This document shows positions 32,731-43,412 of a stretch of DNA of 64,000 nt, one piece after another. Where the stretch lies: the NCBI RefSeq assembly GCF_900109495.1, contig NZ_FOAA01000001.1, positions 248,001 through 312,000 on the forward strand, given 5' to 3'. This DNA comes from Ectothiorhodospira marina. GTDB taxonomy: Bacteria > Pseudomonadota > Gammaproteobacteria > Ectothiorhodospirales > Ectothiorhodospiraceae. The translations under genes and the position numbers were made by a program. The notes below the pieces were generated by a model. It was not told the origin of the DNA. It did not search any database and saw only the letters and a list, made by a program, of their open reading frames with translations. Positions within the stretch are counted from its first letter, which is position 1; the number at the start of each line of letters is the position of its first letter.

Positions 32731-33954
32731 GTGAGCACTATCCAATTACCCATCTACCTGGATTATTCGGCGACCACCCCGGTGGACGAGCGCGTGGCCG
32801 AGAAGATGGCCGGCTTCATGACCCGTTCCGGCTGCTTCGGTAATCCTGCCTCCCGTTCCCACAGCTTTGGCTGGACGGCCGAAAAGGCTGTGGAGACCGC
32901 CCGTGAACAGGTGGCGTCCCTGGTGGGTGCTGACCCCCGAGAGATCATCTGGACCAGTGGCGCCACCGAGGCCGACAACCTGGCCATCAAGGGGGCTGCG
33001 CACTTCTACCAGAAGAAGGGGCGCCATATCGTCACCCTGAAGACGGAGCACAAGGCTGTGCTCGACCCCTGCCGGCAGCTGGAGCGTGAGGGTTTCGAGG
33101 TCACCTATCTGGATCCGGAGCCCAGTGGTCTGTTGGATCTGAACAAGCTTGAGGCTGCCCTGCGGGAAGACACCATCCTGGTGTCGATCATGCATGTGAA
33201 CAATGAGATCGGTGTCATTCAGGACCTGGAGGCCATCGGCAACCTGACCCGGGCCCGGGGTATCGTCTTCCATGTGGATGCGGCCCAGTCCGCCGGCAAG
33301 ATCCCTCTGAACCTCTCCGCCCTGCCGGTGGACCTGGCCAGTTTTTCCGCGCACAAGATCTACGGGCCCAAGGGCGTGGGTGCCCTGTACGTCTCTCGTA
33401 AGCCCCGGGTACGCCTGGAGGCCCAGATGCATGGTGGCGGGCATGAGCGGGGTCTGCGCTCCGGCACCCTGGCCACGCATCAGATCGTGGGTATGGGCGA
33501 GGCCTTCCGCATCGCCGGCGAGGAGATGGATGCGGAAGCAGCGCGTGTGCTCGAGTTGCGTGATCGTCTCTGGAATGGCCTCGACGCCATGGAAGAGGTG
33601 TATCTCAACGGTGATCTGGAGCACCGGGTGGCGGGCAATCTGAACGTGTCCTTCAACTTCGTGGAGGGCGAGAGCCTGATCATGGCGCTGAAGGATATCG
33701 CCGTCTCCTCCGGTTCCGCCTGCACCAGTTCCAGCCTGGAGCCTTCCTATGTGCTGCGCGCTCTGGGGCGTGACGATGAACTGGCCCACAGTTCCATCCG
33801 CTTCTCCATCGGTCGCTACACCACCGCCGAGGAGATTGATTACACCGTGGAACTGGTCAAGGCTGCCGTGAACAAGCTGCGCGAATTGTCACCCCTGTGG
33901 GAAATGTACCAAGAGGGGATCGACCTGAAATCCGTGGAGTGGGTGGCCCATTGA
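32731..33954 (+). CDS. iscS: Cysteine desulfurase IscS (copy 1)
   Basis: 407 residues. The PLP lysine is in [12 protein letters not shown], and the mobile catalytic cysteine is in [13 protein letters not shown] (about residue 328). It removes sulfur from cysteine for Fe-S clusters and tRNA thiolation. It starts at GTG 32731 behind TGAGGAGA. It is about 86% identical (some 55 differences by my count) to the second copy at 56969. The C-terminal LKSVEWVAH tail shared by IscS proteins is present. Confidence 0.97.
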   Translation: MSTIQLPIYLDYSATTPVDERVAEKMAGFMTRSGCFGNPASRSHSFGWTAEKAVETAREQVASLVGADPREIIWTSGATEADNLAIKGAAHFYQKKGRHIVTLKTEHKAVLDPCRQLEREGFEVTYLDPEPSGLLDLNKLEAALREDTILVSIMHVNNEIGVIQDLEAIGNLTRARGIVFHVDAAQSAGKIPLNLSALPVDLASFSAHKIYGPKGVGALYVSRKPRVRLEAQMHGGGHERGLRSGTLATHQIVGMGEAFRIAGEEMDAEAARVLELRDRLWNGLDAMEEVYLNGDLEHRVAGNLNVSFNFVEGESLIMALKDIAVSSGSACTSSSLEPSYVLRALGRDDELAHSSIRFSIGRYTTAEEIDYTVELVKAAVNKLRELSPLWEMYQEGIDLKSVEWVAH

Positions 33955-33989
33955 TCCCCCGTCAGATCCGAATAGTGAGGTAAGCACGC

Positions 33990-34400
33990 ATGGCCTATAG
34001 CGACAAAGTACTCGATCATTACGAGAATCCCCGCAATGTGGGGGCAATGGACAAGAACGATACCGCCGTGGGCACCGGCATGGTGGGTGCCCCCGCCTGC
34101 GGCGATGTGATGAAGCTGCAGATCAAGGTGAACGATGCGGGTGTGATCGAGGATGCCAAGTTCAAGACCTACGGCTGTGGCTCGGCCATTGCCAGTTCCA
34201 GCCTGCTCACCGAGTGGGTGAAGGGCAAGACCCTGGAAGAGGCGGGCGCCATCAAGAACACCCAGATTGCCGAGGAACTGGCCCTGCCACCGGTGAAGAT
34301 CCATTGCTCGGTGCTGGCCGAGGATGCCATCAAGGCCGCCATCGACGACTTCCGCAAGAAAGGCGGCAAGACCCCCGATGCCGCGCAAGAAAGCGCGTAA
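33990..34400 (+). CDS. iscU: Fe-S cluster assembly scaffold IscU (copy 1)
   Basis: 136 residues. The three cluster cysteines are in GAPACGD, TYGCGSA and KIHCSV, and the HscA-recognition motif LPPVK lies just before the third. IscU receives sulfur from IscS and builds the cluster, which HscA/HscB then release. The C-terminal tail (KKGGKTPDAAQESA) differs from copy 2. It lies 35 bp after iscS. Confidence 0.97.
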   Translation: MAYSDKVLDHYENPRNVGAMDKNDTAVGTGMVGAPACGDVMKLQIKVNDAGVIEDAKFKTYGCGSAIASSSLLTEWVKGKTLEEAGAIKNTQIAEELALPPVKIHCSVLAEDAIKAAIDDFRKKGGKTPDAAQESA

Positions 34401-34436
34401 ATCCTTGAACTGCCAGAAAAGCGAAGGAGGACAGGC

Positions 34437-34760
34437 ATGGCCATCCAGTTGACCGATACCGCCGCCCAGCGGGTACGCACCTTCATGGAAAAACGCGGCA
34501 AGGGCGTTGGCCTGCGTCTGGGGGTGAAGACCACCGGATGCTCCGGCATGGCCTATGTCATGGAGTTTGCCGATGAGCTGGAAGAGGGCGATACGGTGTT
34601 TGAAGACAAGGGCGTCAAGCTCATCGTCAATCCGCGCAGCCTGGTCTATCTGGACGGCACGGAATTGGACTACACCCGGGAGGGTCTGAACGAGGGCTTC
34701 AAGTTCAACAACCCCAATGAGGCCTCCCGTTGCGGTTGTGGTGAGAGTTTTGGTGTCTGA
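34437..34760 (+). CDS. iscA: Iron-sulfur cluster assembly protein IscA
   Basis: 107 residues of the A-type carrier family with the three conserved cysteines ([10 protein letters not shown] and the C-terminal CGCGESF). It carries iron or a preformed cluster to target proteins. ATG 34437 follows GGAGG. There is only one iscA in the window; the second isc cluster lacks it. Confidence 0.97.
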   Translation: MAIQLTDTAAQRVRTFMEKRGKGVGLRLGVKTTGCSGMAYVMEFADELEEGDTVFEDKGVKLIVNPRSLVYLDGTELDYTREGLNEGFKFNNPNEASRCGCGESFGV

Positions 34761-34782
34761 CAGTCGTCACGGGAGCACGCAG

Positions 34783-35328
34783 GTGGATCTGGACTTCACT
34801 CGTAACTATTTTGAGCTGTTCGGCCTGCCCCAGCAGTTCCGCGTGGATGACGCGGCCCTGATGGCCGCCTACCGGGCGTTGCAGTCCGAGCTGCACCCGG
34901 ACCGCTTCGCCCAGTCGGACGATCAGGCCCGTCGCCTGGCAGTGCAGGGAGCCTCTCACGTGAACGAGGCCTACGCCACGCTCAAGGATGACGGTCGCCG
35001 GGCCCGCTACCTGCTCAGCCTCAAGGGGACGGTGGTGGACGAGGAGAAGGAGTCCGCCCATGACCCGCAATTTCTCCTGGATCAGATGGAACTGCGCGAG
35101 GCCCTGGAGGAAGTGGACCAGGCTGCCGACCCCCTGGCGGCGCTGGATGCCCTGAGCAGGGATATCGAAATGCGCTACACGCAGATGCTGGCCGCTTTCG
35201 AGGTGGCCTTTGAATCCAACAACCTGGAGGCCGCCCGACAGGAAGTCCTGAAGCTCCGTTTTTTCGACCGCCTGCGCGAGGAAGTCGCGCGCATTTCCGA
35301 GCGGCTCGAAGACCAACTGCTGGGCTGA
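34783..35328 (+). CDS. hscB: Fe-S assembly co-chaperone HscB
   Basis: 181 residues. An N-terminal J domain with HPD (ELHPDRF) precedes the three-helix IscU-binding domain. It delivers IscU to HscA and stimulates its ATPase. The start is inferred as GTG 34783, preceded by GGGAG at 7 bp; the frame is open upstream into the end of iscA, but those codons overlap iscA and do not resemble HscB. Confidence 0.94.
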   Translation: MDLDFTRNYFELFGLPQQFRVDDAALMAAYRALQSELHPDRFAQSDDQARRLAVQGASHVNEAYATLKDDGRRARYLLSLKGTVVDEEKESAHDPQFLLDQMELREALEEVDQAADPLAALDALSRDIEMRYTQMLAAFEVAFESNNLEAARQEVLKLRFFDRLREEVARISERLEDQLLG

Positions 35329-35379
35329 GCCCACGTCGGTTACGGGTCGCGACGCACTTCAAACACGGGTTCTATCGCC

Positions 35380-37251
35380 ATGGCGCTATTACAGATTTCC
35401 GAACCGGGCATGTCTCCCGACCCCCACCTGCATCGCTTGGCGGTGGGCATCGACCTGGGGACCACCAACTCCTTGGTGGCCACCGTGCGCAACGGCGTGG
35501 CCGAAACATTGCCCGACGAAAAGGGTCGCCACCTCATGCCCTCGGTGGTGCATTACCCCGATCAGGGGCCGCCCCAAGTGGGGCAGGAGGCCCGCGGCTA
35601 TTCGGCCCTGGATCCGCTGAACACCCTTTCTTCCGTCAAGCGCCTCATGGGCCGCGGTGTGAGTGACCTCAAGACCGTGGCGGGTCATGTTCCTTATGAC
35701 TTTGTGCCCGGTGATGGCGGCGTGCCGCGCATCCGCACTCGCCAGGGCGATGTCACCCCCGTGGAGGTCTCCGGCGAGATCCTCAAGGCCCTGCGTGCCC
35801 GGGCCGAGGCCTCCCTGGGCGGCGAGCTGGAAGGTGCGGTGATCACCGTGCCCGCCTATTTCGATGATGCCCAGCGCCAGGCCACCAAGGATGCCGCGCG
35901 CCTGGCTGGCATGAACGTCTACCGGCTGCTCAACGAGCCCACTGCGGCCGCCATCGCCTACGGGCTGGACAAGGGCCAGGAAGGCGTGATTGCCGTCTTT
36001 GATCTGGGCGGAGGCACCTTCGATATCTCCATTCTGCGCCTCAATAAGGGCGTCTTCGAGGTGCTGGCCACCGGGGGTGACAGCGCCCTGGGCGGCGATG
36101 ATTTCGACCGAGCCATCGCCGGCTGGATGATGCAGGAAGCGGGCATCGAAGGGGATACCGGCCACCATCGCATGCGTCAGCTGATGATGGATGCCTGTGC
36201 CGTCAAGGAGGCCCTTTCCGAACGCGAGGAGGCCAGACTCAAGGTGGCGTTGTCGGATTCCGACTACTGGTCCGGCTGTATCACCTGCGAGCAGATGAAC
36301 TGTCTGATCGATCCTCTGATCAACAAGACCCTGGCCGCCTGTCGCCGTGCCTTGCGCGATGCCAAGGTCAAGCCCGAAGACATCCTGGACGTGGTCATGG
36401 TCGGGGGGTCCACCCGGGTGCCCCGCGTGCGCGAACGGGTGGGCGAGTTCTTCGGTCGTGCGCCGCGCGTGGATATCGATCCCGACAAGGTGGTCGCCGT
36501 GGGCGCCGCCCTGCAGGCGGACATCCTGGCCGGTAACAAGCCCGGTGACGAGATGCTGTTGCTGGACGTGATTCCCCTGTCCTTGGGGATCGAGACCATG
36601 GGGGGGCTGGTGGAGCACATCATCCCTCGCAACACCACCATCCCCGTCAGTCGTGCCCAGGAATTCACCACCTTCAAGGACGGCCAGAATGCCATGGCCC
36701 TGCACGTGATTCAGGGCGAGCGCGACCTGGTGGACCACAATCGCTCCCTGGCCCGCTTTACCCTCTCCGGCATTCCCTCCATGGTGGCCGGTGCCGCCCG
36801 GGTGCGCGTCACCTACCAGGTGGACGCCGATGGCCTGCTCAGCGTCAACGCCCGGGAGATGGTCAGTGGCGTGCAGTCCAGCATCGAGGTCAAGCCCTCC
36901 TACGGGCTCACCGATAACGAGATCGAGACCATGCTCACCGACTCGCGCAGTCATGCCCAGGAAGACATGCTGGCACGGCGCCTGCGTGAACAGCAGGTGG
37001 AGGCCGATCGGGTTCTCGAAGCGCTGGACTCCGCCTTGGGCGCTGACAGTGAACTGCTCAGCCAGGACGAACTCAAGGACATCCGCGATGCCCGCGAACA
37101 ACTGGCGGCCGCCCGCGAAGGCGAGGACCACGAGGCCATTGCCCTTGCCATCAAAGGCCTGGAAAGGGCCAGCGAGGACTTTGTGGCCAGGCGCATGGAT
37201 CAGAGCGTGCGCAAGGCCATGTCCGGCCATCGCGTCGAAGAATTCGAATAA
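35380..37251 (+). CDS. hscA: Hsp70-class chaperone HscA
   Basis: 623 residues. The ATPase domain has [25 protein letters not shown] and [14 protein letters not shown]. The substrate-binding domain follows at about 400-560 ([15 protein letters not shown]). HscA binds the LPPVK motif of IscU and drives cluster transfer. It is the only HscA in the window, so it may serve both IscU copies. Confidence 0.97.
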   Translation: MALLQISEPGMSPDPHLHRLAVGIDLGTTNSLVATVRNGVAETLPDEKGRHLMPSVVHYPDQGPPQVGQEARGYSALDPLNTLSSVKRLMGRGVSDLKTVAGHVPYDFVPGDGGVPRIRTRQGDVTPVEVSGEILKALRARAEASLGGELEGAVITVPAYFDDAQRQATKDAARLAGMNVYRLLNEPTAAAIAYGLDKGQEGVIAVFDLGGGTFDISILRLNKGVFEVLATGGDSALGGDDFDRAIAGWMMQEAGIEGDTGHHRMRQLMMDACAVKEALSEREEARLKVALSDSDYWSGCITCEQMNCLIDPLINKTLAACRRALRDAKVKPEDILDVVMVGGSTRVPRVRERVGEFFGRAPRVDIDPDKVVAVGAALQADILAGNKPGDEMLLLDVIPLSLGIETMGGLVEHIIPRNTTIPVSRAQEFTTFKDGQNAMALHVIQGERDLVDHNRSLARFTLSGIPSMVAGAARVRVTYQVDADGLLSVNAREMVSGVQSSIEVKPSYGLTDNEIETMLTDSRSHAQEDMLARRLREQQVEADRVLEALDSALGADSELLSQDELKDIRDAREQLAAAREGEDHEAIALAIKGLERASEDFVARRMDQSVRKAMSGHRVEEFE

Positions 37252-37271
37252 CCCCCGGAGCCGATCATCAC

Positions 37272-37610
37272 ATGCCAAACATCATCTTCCTGCCCCATGA
37301 AGAGATCTGCCCGGAAGGGGCCTCCATCGAGGCCGAGTCGGGCACCAGTATCTGCGACGTGGCCCTGGCCAACGGCATCGAGATCGAGCACGCCTGCGAG
37401 AAATCCTGCGCCTGTACCACCTGCCACGTCTACGTGCGCGAGGGGATGGATTCCCTGGAAGATCCCACCGAGGACGAGGAAGACCTGCTGGACAAGGCCT
37501 GGGGCCTGGAACCCGACTCTCGCCTGTCCTGCCAGGCCCGGGTGGCCGACAAGGATCTGGTGGTGGAAATCCCCAAATACACCCTCAATCAGGTGTCCGA
37601 ACAACACTAA
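37272..37610 (+). CDS. fdx: Isc-type [2Fe-2S] ferredoxin
   Basis: 112 residues. The cluster ligands are in HACEKSCACTTCHV (C-x5-C-x2-C) and the distal LSCQARV. The Isc ferredoxin supplies electrons for cluster assembly. ATG 37272 lies 20 bp after hscA and 15 bp before iscX. The acidic segment DPTEDEEDLLDKAWG is typical of the family. Confidence 0.97.
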   Translation: MPNIIFLPHEEICPEGASIEAESGTSICDVALANGIEIEHACEKSCACTTCHVYVREGMDSLEDPTEDEEDLLDKAWGLEPDSRLSCQARVADKDLVVEIPKYTLNQVSEQH

Positions 37611-37625
37611 GGGAGGAACGCCGCC

Positions 37626-37826
37626 ATGTCGCTGAAATGGACCGACACCCTGGACCTGGCCATCGCCCTGCAGGATGCCCACCCGGATGTGGACCCCAAA
37701 CACGTCAACTTTGTGGATCTGCGCAACTGGATCATGGCCCTGCCCGAGTTCGATGACGACCCCGCCCGTTGCGGCGAGCGCATCCTCGAAGCCGTGCAAC
37801 TGGCCTGGATGGAAGAGGAAGATTAG
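37626..37826 (+). CDS. iscX: Fe-S assembly protein IscX
   Basis: 66 residues, acidic (MSLKWTDTLDLAIALQDAHPDVDP, ending LAWMEEED). The family binds IscS and iron and acts as a modulator of sulfur transfer. It is the last gene of the isc operon and is followed by a hairpin. Confidence 0.96.
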   Translation: MSLKWTDTLDLAIALQDAHPDVDPKHVNFVDLRNWIMALPEFDDDPARCGERILEAVQLAWMEEED

Positions 37827-37890
37827 CTCCCATGATCCGCATTGTCTGAACACCCCACCACAGGGTAATATTCCCCCTCTATATCTCTCC

Positions 37891-37930
37891 CGGCGAGGGC
37901 CCCCATCGGCCCCCGCCGTCTTCGTGTTTC
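37891..37930 (+). terminator. Probable terminator of the first isc operon
   Basis: An 11-bp stem with one mismatch (CGGCGAGGGCC and GGCCCCCGCCG, loop CCCATC) followed by TCTTCGTGTTT. It lies 65 bp after iscX and 37 bp before ndk. The T run is broken, so efficiency is uncertain. Confidence 0.6.
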
Positions 37931-37954
37931 CTATATCATCGCTGGAGTTGCCGA

Positions 37955-38386
37955 ATGGCCGTTGAACAAACCCTGTCCATCATCAAGCCCGACGCCGTTG
38001 CCAAGAACGTGATTGGCGAGATCTACAGCCGCTTCGAAAAGGCCGGCCTGACCATCGTCGCCGCCCGCATGATGCAGCTCAGCCGGGAACAGGCCGAAGG
38101 CTTCTACGCCGTGCACAAGGAACGCCCCTTCTTCAACGACCTGGTCAGCTTCATGATCAGCGGCCCCGTCATGGTGCAGGCCCTGGAAGGCGAAGATGCG
38201 ATCGCCAAGAACCGCGAACTGATGGGCGCCACCAATCCCAAGGAAGCCGCACCCGGCACCATTCGCGCCGACTTTGCCGTGAGCATCGATGAAAACGCCG
38301 TGCATGGATCTGACGGCGCCGATACCGCCAAGCAGGAAATCGCCTACTTCTTCAAGCCCGAAGAAGTCTGCAAGCGTATCCGCTGA
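37955..38386 (+). CDS. ndk: Nucleoside diphosphate kinase
   Basis: 143 residues. The phosphorylated histidine is in NAVHGSD (about 117), the N-terminus is [14 protein letters not shown] and the ATP site includes [15 protein letters not shown]. It balances NTP pools. The iscX-ndk-rlmN order matches Pseudomonas. Complete. Confidence 0.97.
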   Translation: MAVEQTLSIIKPDAVAKNVIGEIYSRFEKAGLTIVAARMMQLSREQAEGFYAVHKERPFFNDLVSFMISGPVMVQALEGEDAIAKNRELMGATNPKEAAPGTIRADFAVSIDENAVHGSDGADTAKQEIAYFFKPEEVCKRIR

Positions 38387-38500
38387 AGACCGCGGAACCC
38401 GAGCAGTCAAAGCCACGGGCGCTCCTTCGGCGCCCGCAGGCCCGGGGGGCGGGACCCGGCCCCCGACCACAACCCCGGCCCGATGCCGGTGGATCGAGCC

Positions 38501-39619
38501 ATGACTGACAAGGCCAAAATCAATTTGCTGGGTATGTCCCGGCAGGAACTGACAGACTTCTTTGCCCAGCGGGGTGAGAAGCCATTTCGCGCCGTGCAGG
38601 TGCTCAAGTGGATTCATCAGCGCGACTGCACCGATTTTGCCGCCATGACCGATCTCTCCAAGGCTGTGCGTGGCTGGCTGGCCGACGAGGCCGAAGTCCG
38701 TACCCCCGAGATCGTCCTGGAACAGTCTGCTGCCGACGGCACCTATAAATGGCTGCTGCGTCTGGACGACGGCAACTGCATCGAGACCGTCTTCATCCCC
38801 GAGGACGGCCGTGGCACCCTTTGCGTGTCCTCCCAAGTGGGTTGCGCCCTGGACTGCAGCTTTTGTTCCACCGCCCGGCAGGGCTTCAACCGTAACCTGA
38901 CCTCTGCCGAGATTATCGGCCAGTTGCAAGTGGCCCGCGGTCGAATGCAGCCGGAAGACGGACAGAGCCGGGTGATCAGCAACGTGGTCCTCATGGGGAT
39001 GGGAGAGCCGTTGCTCAACTTCGAACCCGTGTTGGGTGCCGTGTCACTCATGCTGGAAGACAATGCCTATGGCCTCAGCCGACGCCGGGTGACCGTGAGT
39101 ACCTCGGGCATCATCCCCGCCATGGACCGCCTGCACGAAACCCTGCCCGTGGCCCTGGCGCTGAGCCTGCATGCCCCTAACGATGCCCTGCGCAACGAAC
39201 TGGTGCCCATCAACCGCAAATACCCCCTGGGGCCGTTGATGGACGCCTGTCGCCGCTACGTGGGCAAGGGTGGGCACCACAGTCGGGTCACCATGGAGTA
39301 CGTCATGATTGATGGCGTCAACGATACCCCGGGGCATGCGCGGGAACTGGTGCGTTTGTTGCGCGACGTGCCCTGCAAGATCAACCTGATCCCCTTCAAT
39401 CCCTTCCCGGATGCTGGCTATCGACGCTCCAGCGAGACAGCGCTGGCCCGCTTCCGGGATATTCTCATTCAGGCCGGTTACACCACCATCACACGCCGCC
39501 CGCGCGGAGATGATATCGATGCGGCCTGCGGACAACTGGTGGGACGGGTGGAAGACCGCACCCGGCGTACACTGCGTTATGCGAAGGTACCGAATGCCTC
39601 CGGGGTGACACCCCCATGA
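38501..39619 (+). CDS. rlmN: Dual-specificity 23S rRNA/tRNA adenine C2-methyltransferase RlmN
   Basis: 372 residues of radical-SAM type. The cluster motif C-x3-C-x2-C is CALDCSFC (about 123), with [13 protein letters not shown] following. It methylates A2503 of 23S rRNA and A37 of tRNAs. ATG 38501 is preferred over the in-frame ATG 38483 from the family start ([17 protein letters not shown]). A [4Fe-4S] enzyme just downstream of the isc operon. Its stop overlaps the pilW start (ATGA). Confidence 0.96.
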   Translation: MTDKAKINLLGMSRQELTDFFAQRGEKPFRAVQVLKWIHQRDCTDFAAMTDLSKAVRGWLADEAEVRTPEIVLEQSAADGTYKWLLRLDDGNCIETVFIPEDGRGTLCVSSQVGCALDCSFCSTARQGFNRNLTSAEIIGQLQVARGRMQPEDGQSRVISNVVLMGMGEPLLNFEPVLGAVSLMLEDNAYGLSRRRVTVSTSGIIPAMDRLHETLPVALALSLHAPNDALRNELVPINRKYPLGPLMDACRRYVGKGGHHSRVTMEYVMIDGVNDTPGHARELVRLLRDVPCKINLIPFNPFPDAGYRRSSETALARFRDILIQAGYTTITRRPRGDDIDAACGQLVGRVEDRTRRTLRYAKVPNASGVTPP

Positions 39620-40383
39620 GTGTCTCGCGCCTTGTTGCGGCCACTGTCCTGCTGTTGACCCTGGTATTGACCGGGTGTGCCGCGGCACCGGAGGTGCAAG
39701 ACCAGCAGCACCGTGCAGCCAGGGTCAACGTGGAGTTGGGCCTGCACTACATGCGTCAGAATCAACTCCAGCAGGCCAAGTCCAATCTGGAACGCGCCCT
39801 GGGGCAGGATCCAGGTTCTGCCGAAGTGCATGCAGCGTATGCGCTGCTGCAGCAGCGCATACGCGAACCCGAAAAGGCCGACCGCCATTTTCGGCGAGCG
39901 CTGGACCTGGATCCTGATCATTCCGTGGTGCGCAATAACTACGGCACCTTCCTGTGCCGGCAGGATCGTCTGGAAGAGGCGGAAGCGGCCTTCACCAAGG
40001 CAGCCGAAGACCCGCTGTATTCCACCCCTGAGGTGGCCTGGACCAATGCCGGGATCTGCGCCCTCAAATATCCTGACGAGGAACTGGCGGAACAGTATTT
40101 CCGGCGCGCCCTGGAGGTCAATCCCAATCATGCCGATGCCCTCTACGAGATGATGCGTCTGGCGGACGAGAACGATCGTTACCTGCAGGCGCGAGCCTAT
40201 GTGCAGCGACTCATGGAGGTGGCGAACCCGACGCCGGAGATTCTCTGGGTCTGTTATCGTGCTGAACTGGCCCTGGGTAACCGGGACGCTTCGGGGGATT
40301 GTGCCCTGCGCCTGAAGAACGATTTCCCGGATGCCCAGGAAACCCAACGAGTGCTGGAACGTGAAGCCCGTGGCGGACGATAA
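39616..40383 (+). CDS. pilW: Type IV pilus biogenesis/stability lipoprotein PilW (PilF)
   Basis: 255 residues. A lipoprotein signal with LTGC (Cys at 21) is followed by about five TPR repeats (residues 36-230; [39 protein letters not shown]). The family is an outer-membrane pilotin for the PilQ secretin. It overlaps rlmN by 4 bp. The rlmN-pilW-rodZ order is conserved in gammaproteobacteria. No other pilus genes are in the window. Confidence 0.92.
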   Translation: MSVSRLVAATVLLLTLVLTGCAAAPEVQDQQHRAARVNVELGLHYMRQNQLQQAKSNLERALGQDPGSAEVHAAYALLQQRIREPEKADRHFRRALDLDPDHSVVRNNYGTFLCRQDRLEEAEAAFTKAAEDPLYSTPEVAWTNAGICALKYPDEELAEQYFRRALEVNPNHADALYEMMRLADENDRYLQARAYVQRLMEVANPTPEILWVCYRAELALGNRDASGDCALRLKNDFPDAQETQRVLEREARGGR

Positions 40384-40384
40384 G

Positions 40385-41374
40385 ATGCAGGATGACTTCA
40401 ATGTGGCAGAATCCCACCAACAGGTGACGCCCGGCGAACTGCTGAGGCGTCACCGTGAGGCCGCAGGGATGTCCCGGGATGACCTGGGCAGTCGCCTGCA
40501 GTTGCATCCCAGAACCATGGCCGCACTGGAGGAGGATCGCTTCGATGCACTCCCCGAGCCGCCCTTCGTGCGCGGCTATTTACGCGGTCTGGCCAAGGTA
40601 CTGGAGATCGATCCGGCACCGCTGGTGGAGGCCTATGAGGCCTGTGTCCAGGGAGCGGGGCAGGTAGCCTCCGAGCGCCCCCGATCCATGGTCCGGACAC
40701 CCGGTCCAGTGGCCTCTGAACGTCCCGCTCAATCCCGCCCGAAGACACCGCCGGGACTGCAGCGGGCCTCTGTGAGTGGGACCTGGATCGCGCTGGTGGG
40801 GCTGCTGCTGGCCGGCGTGCTCGGTGCCGTGGTCTGGTATGTGAGTACCCTGGGGTCCTCCCCCCAGCAGACGGATGCGACGGCGTCTGCACCCTCAAGC
40901 GTCCGGGGTGTTCCGGGGGATGAGCCAGAGCCCCTGCTGTCGTCGCCTTCGCCCAGGGAATCGCCACAGCCACCCGCCAACGCCCAACCGGAGTCCCCGG
41001 AGCGACTCGCCTCACTGGAGCCCCAGGCCCCTTCGGCATCGGTTGAGCCCGAGCCTGCGTCGGCGCCTCCGGAACCGGTGGCCCAGGAGCAGGACCAGGA
41101 ACGCGCCCCCCCGGACCTGCCCCCGGGGCAGGGGCGGCTGGAATTGCGCTTTGAAGAGGACTCCTGGGTGGAAATCTCCGGCGCCGACGGTGGCCGCCTG
41201 CTGGTGGGCCTCATGCGCCAGGGCAGTGAGCGCCGCATTGAGGGGGCCACCCCCATCCGCGTCTTCCTGGGTAACGCGCCGGGCGTGCGTCTGGAATACA
41301 ATCACCGGCCCGTTGAGTTGGAAGGCCGGGTACGCAGCGACAACACTGCGCGCTTCACCGTGGGTGGCTCTTGA
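40385..41374 (+). CDS. rodZ: Cell-shape cytoskeletal protein RodZ
   Basis: 329 residues. An N-terminal Xre-type helix-turn-helix (about 13-80, TPGELLRRHREAAGMSRDDL) that in this family contacts MreB is followed by a basic linker. One membrane helix lies at about 133-154 (WIALVGLLLAGVLGAVVW). A Pro/Ser/Glu-rich periplasmic spacer and a C-terminal beta domain (LELRFEEDSWVEISGADG) follow. Start chosen at ATG 40385, 1 bp after pilW; GTG 40370 is an alternative. Confidence 0.93.
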   Translation: MQDDFNVAESHQQVTPGELLRRHREAAGMSRDDLGSRLQLHPRTMAALEEDRFDALPEPPFVRGYLRGLAKVLEIDPAPLVEAYEACVQGAGQVASERPRSMVRTPGPVASERPAQSRPKTPPGLQRASVSGTWIALVGLLLAGVLGAVVWYVSTLGSSPQQTDATASAPSSVRGVPGDEPEPLLSSPSPRESPQPPANAQPESPERLASLEPQAPSASVEPEPASAPPEPVAQEQDQERAPPDLPPGQGRLELRFEEDSWVEISGADGGRLLVGLMRQGSERRIEGATPIRVFLGNAPGVRLEYNHRPVELEGRVRSDNTARFTVGGS

Positions 41375-41449
41375 AGGCGAAGGCCGGCCAACCCTTGATC
41401 CTCCAACCATCCCCCAATTTTCTTGACCCATCCAGTTTTCGGACAGTGA

Positions 41450-42760
41450 ATGAGTAGGCAGATCAAATCCATCCGCGGGATGCACGACATCCTGCCAGAA
41501 CAAACGGGCGCCTGGCAGTGGTTTGAGGCACAGGTGCGCGAGACCCTGAGCAGTTACGGCTATCAGGAAATCCGCATGCCCATCGTCGAACAGACGGATC
41601 TGTTTGCCCGGTCCATTGGCGAGGTCACGGATATTGTCGAAAAGGAGATGTATACCTTCGAGGATCGCAACGGCGATAGCCTGACCCTGCGTCCCGAGGG
41701 CACGGCCGGCTGCGTGCGCGCCGGCGTGGAGAACGGCCTGTTGCACAACCAGCAGCAGCGTTTGTGGTATGCCGGCCCCATGTTCCGCCATGAGCGCCCC
41801 CAGAAGGGCCGCTATCGGCAGTTTCATCAGATCGGCGTGGAGGCCTTCGGCATGGAAGGGCCGGATATTGATGCCGAATTGATTCTCCTGACTGCTCGCC
41901 TGTGGCGACGTCTCGGGCTTCGCAACGTACGCCTGGAAATCAACACCCTGGGCTCCAGCGAGGCGCGCGCCGCCTACCGTGAGCACTTGGTGGATTATTT
42001 CAAGGCCCATGCGGAGGTACTGGATGACGATGCGCGGCAGCGTCTGGAGACCAATCCACTGCGTATCCTGGATAGCAAGAATCCTCAGATGCGAGCGATG
42101 ATTCAGGAGGCCCCGAGCCTGCTGGATCATCTGGATGCATCGTCGCGAGAACACTTCGAGCAGCTCCAGTGCCTGCTGCGTGCAGCAGATGTGCCGTTCA
42201 CCATCAATCCGCGGCTGGTGCGGGGGCTGGACTATTACTGCCGCACCGTGTTCGAGTGGATCACCGACGCCTTGGGTGCCCAGGGCACCGTCTGCGCGGG
42301 TGGCCGCTACGATGGCCTGGTGGAACAGCTGGGCGGGCGTCACACGCCGGCAGCCGGGTTCGCCATGGGCATCGAACGCCTGTTGAGCCTGCTGGAAGCT
42401 GACGGCGGTCTGCCAATGGCCCCATCGCCCCATGTCTACCTCATGCTGGCCGGGGAAGGTACCGGCTCCGCCGGGGTGGAACTGTCCGAGCAGTTGCGTG
42501 ACCAATTCCCCGGGCTGCGTCTACAGATGAATTGCGGTGGCGGCGGCTTCAAGGCTCAGATGCGCCGGGCAGATCGCAGCGGCGCCCAGCTGGCCCTGAT
42601 CCTGGGTGAGACTGAACTGGCCGAAGGCCGGGTGACCGTCAAGCCCTTGCGGGAAGGGCAGACTGAACAGCACACCGTGACCCAGGAAGCGCTGGCACAC
42701 CATCTGGCTCAGGCTCTGGACCTGGCCACGGCTGAAACTAGACCGACGGAGAATGATTGA
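41450..42760 (+). CDS. hisS: Histidyl-tRNA synthetase
   Basis: 436 residues of class II. The N-terminus is [15 protein letters not shown], motif 2 is [17 protein letters not shown], and the histidine-specific motifs are [15 protein letters not shown] and [14 protein letters not shown]. The anticodon-binding domain is at the C-terminus. In most relatives ispG lies between rodZ and hisS; here only 75 bp separate them and ispG is missing. The stop overlaps the yfgM start. Confidence 0.97.
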   Translation: MSRQIKSIRGMHDILPEQTGAWQWFEAQVRETLSSYGYQEIRMPIVEQTDLFARSIGEVTDIVEKEMYTFEDRNGDSLTLRPEGTAGCVRAGVENGLLHNQQQRLWYAGPMFRHERPQKGRYRQFHQIGVEAFGMEGPDIDAELILLTARLWRRLGLRNVRLEINTLGSSEARAAYREHLVDYFKAHAEVLDDDARQRLETNPLRILDSKNPQMRAMIQEAPSLLDHLDASSREHFEQLQCLLRAADVPFTINPRLVRGLDYYCRTVFEWITDALGAQGTVCAGGRYDGLVEQLGGRHTPAAGFAMGIERLLSLLEADGGLPMAPSPHVYLMLAGEGTGSAGVELSEQLRDQFPGLRLQMNCGGGGFKAQMRRADRSGAQLALILGETELAEGRVTVKPLREGQTEQHTVTQEALAHHLAQALDLATAETRPTEND

Positions 42761-43395
42761 TGTCACAACCCACCGATGAGGACCGCATTGAGGCCATCAA
42801 GAAATGGTGGAGCGAGAATGGCACGGCGGTGATCCTGGGCCTGCTGCTGGGAATTGGCAGCCTCGTGGGCTGGAGGATGTGGACCGGCTACGTGGAGAAC
42901 CAGTCCATCCAGGCTTCCGAGATCTACCTTTCCATGCAGGGTCTGGCCCGCATGGATGCCGAGGCTGCATCCGAGCAGGGTCAGATGCTGAAGGAGGACT
43001 TCCAGGGCACACCCTATGCGACACTGGCGGCCCTGGATCTGGCCCGCATGGCGGCTGAGGCCGAGGATCTGGAAGGCGCTGAGGCGCACCTGCGTTGGGT
43101 GATGGATCGCACCCGTTACGATGATCAGAAACATCTGGCCCGGGCGCGACTGGCGCGAGTGCTCATTGCCGATGGCCGCTATCAGGATGCCCTGGATACC
43201 CTGGACGGTGAGATACCGGAAGGCTTTCTGGCCCTGGTGGAGGAACTGCGCGGTGATGCCCATCGGGGGCTCGACGAACCCACGGAGGCACGAGCGGCCT
43301 ACGATCGAGCCATCCTCGCTTCCGCAGGTGTGGCAGATTATCTGCGCATGAAACGGGATGACCTGAGTGAAGCTGATGCAACGGGTGCCCAGTGA
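42760..43395 (+). CDS. yfgM: YfgM-type tetratricopeptide membrane protein
   Basis: 211 residues: a cytoplasmic N-terminus (DEDRIEAIKKWWSENG), a single membrane helix (about 22-42, AVILGLLLGIGSLVGWRMW) and a periplasmic TPR-like domain. In E. coli YfgM binds SecYEG and periplasmic chaperones. ATG 42760 shares its A with the hisS TGA. The hisS-yfgM-bamB-der order is conserved. Confidence 0.93.
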   Translation: MSQPTDEDRIEAIKKWWSENGTAVILGLLLGIGSLVGWRMWTGYVENQSIQASEIYLSMQGLARMDAEAASEQGQMLKEDFQGTPYATLAALDLARMAAEAEDLEGAEAHLRWVMDRTRYDDQKHLARARLARVLIADGRYQDALDTLDGEIPEGFLALVEELRGDAHRGLDEPTEARAAYDRAILASAGVADYLRMKRDDLSEADATGAQ

Positions 43396-43412
43396 GGATT
43401 GAGAGGGTCTGG

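Noticed and set aside
35389-37278. Long antisense open frames over hscA and similarly over the ABC exporter (10570-12456), secD (27045-28697), sdhA (51389-53596), pgm (54411-55964) and iscS2 (55817-57430)
   Set aside because: Each is opposite a clear conserved gene, has His/Gln/Gly-rich translation without any known domain, and lacks a ribosome-binding site. They follow from codon bias at GC3-rich sites.
38416-38436. Terminator after ndk (CGGGCGC / GCGCCCG hairpin)
   Set aside because: The stem is short and followed by a GC-rich sequence without T residues; it is not distinguishable from chance in this base composition.
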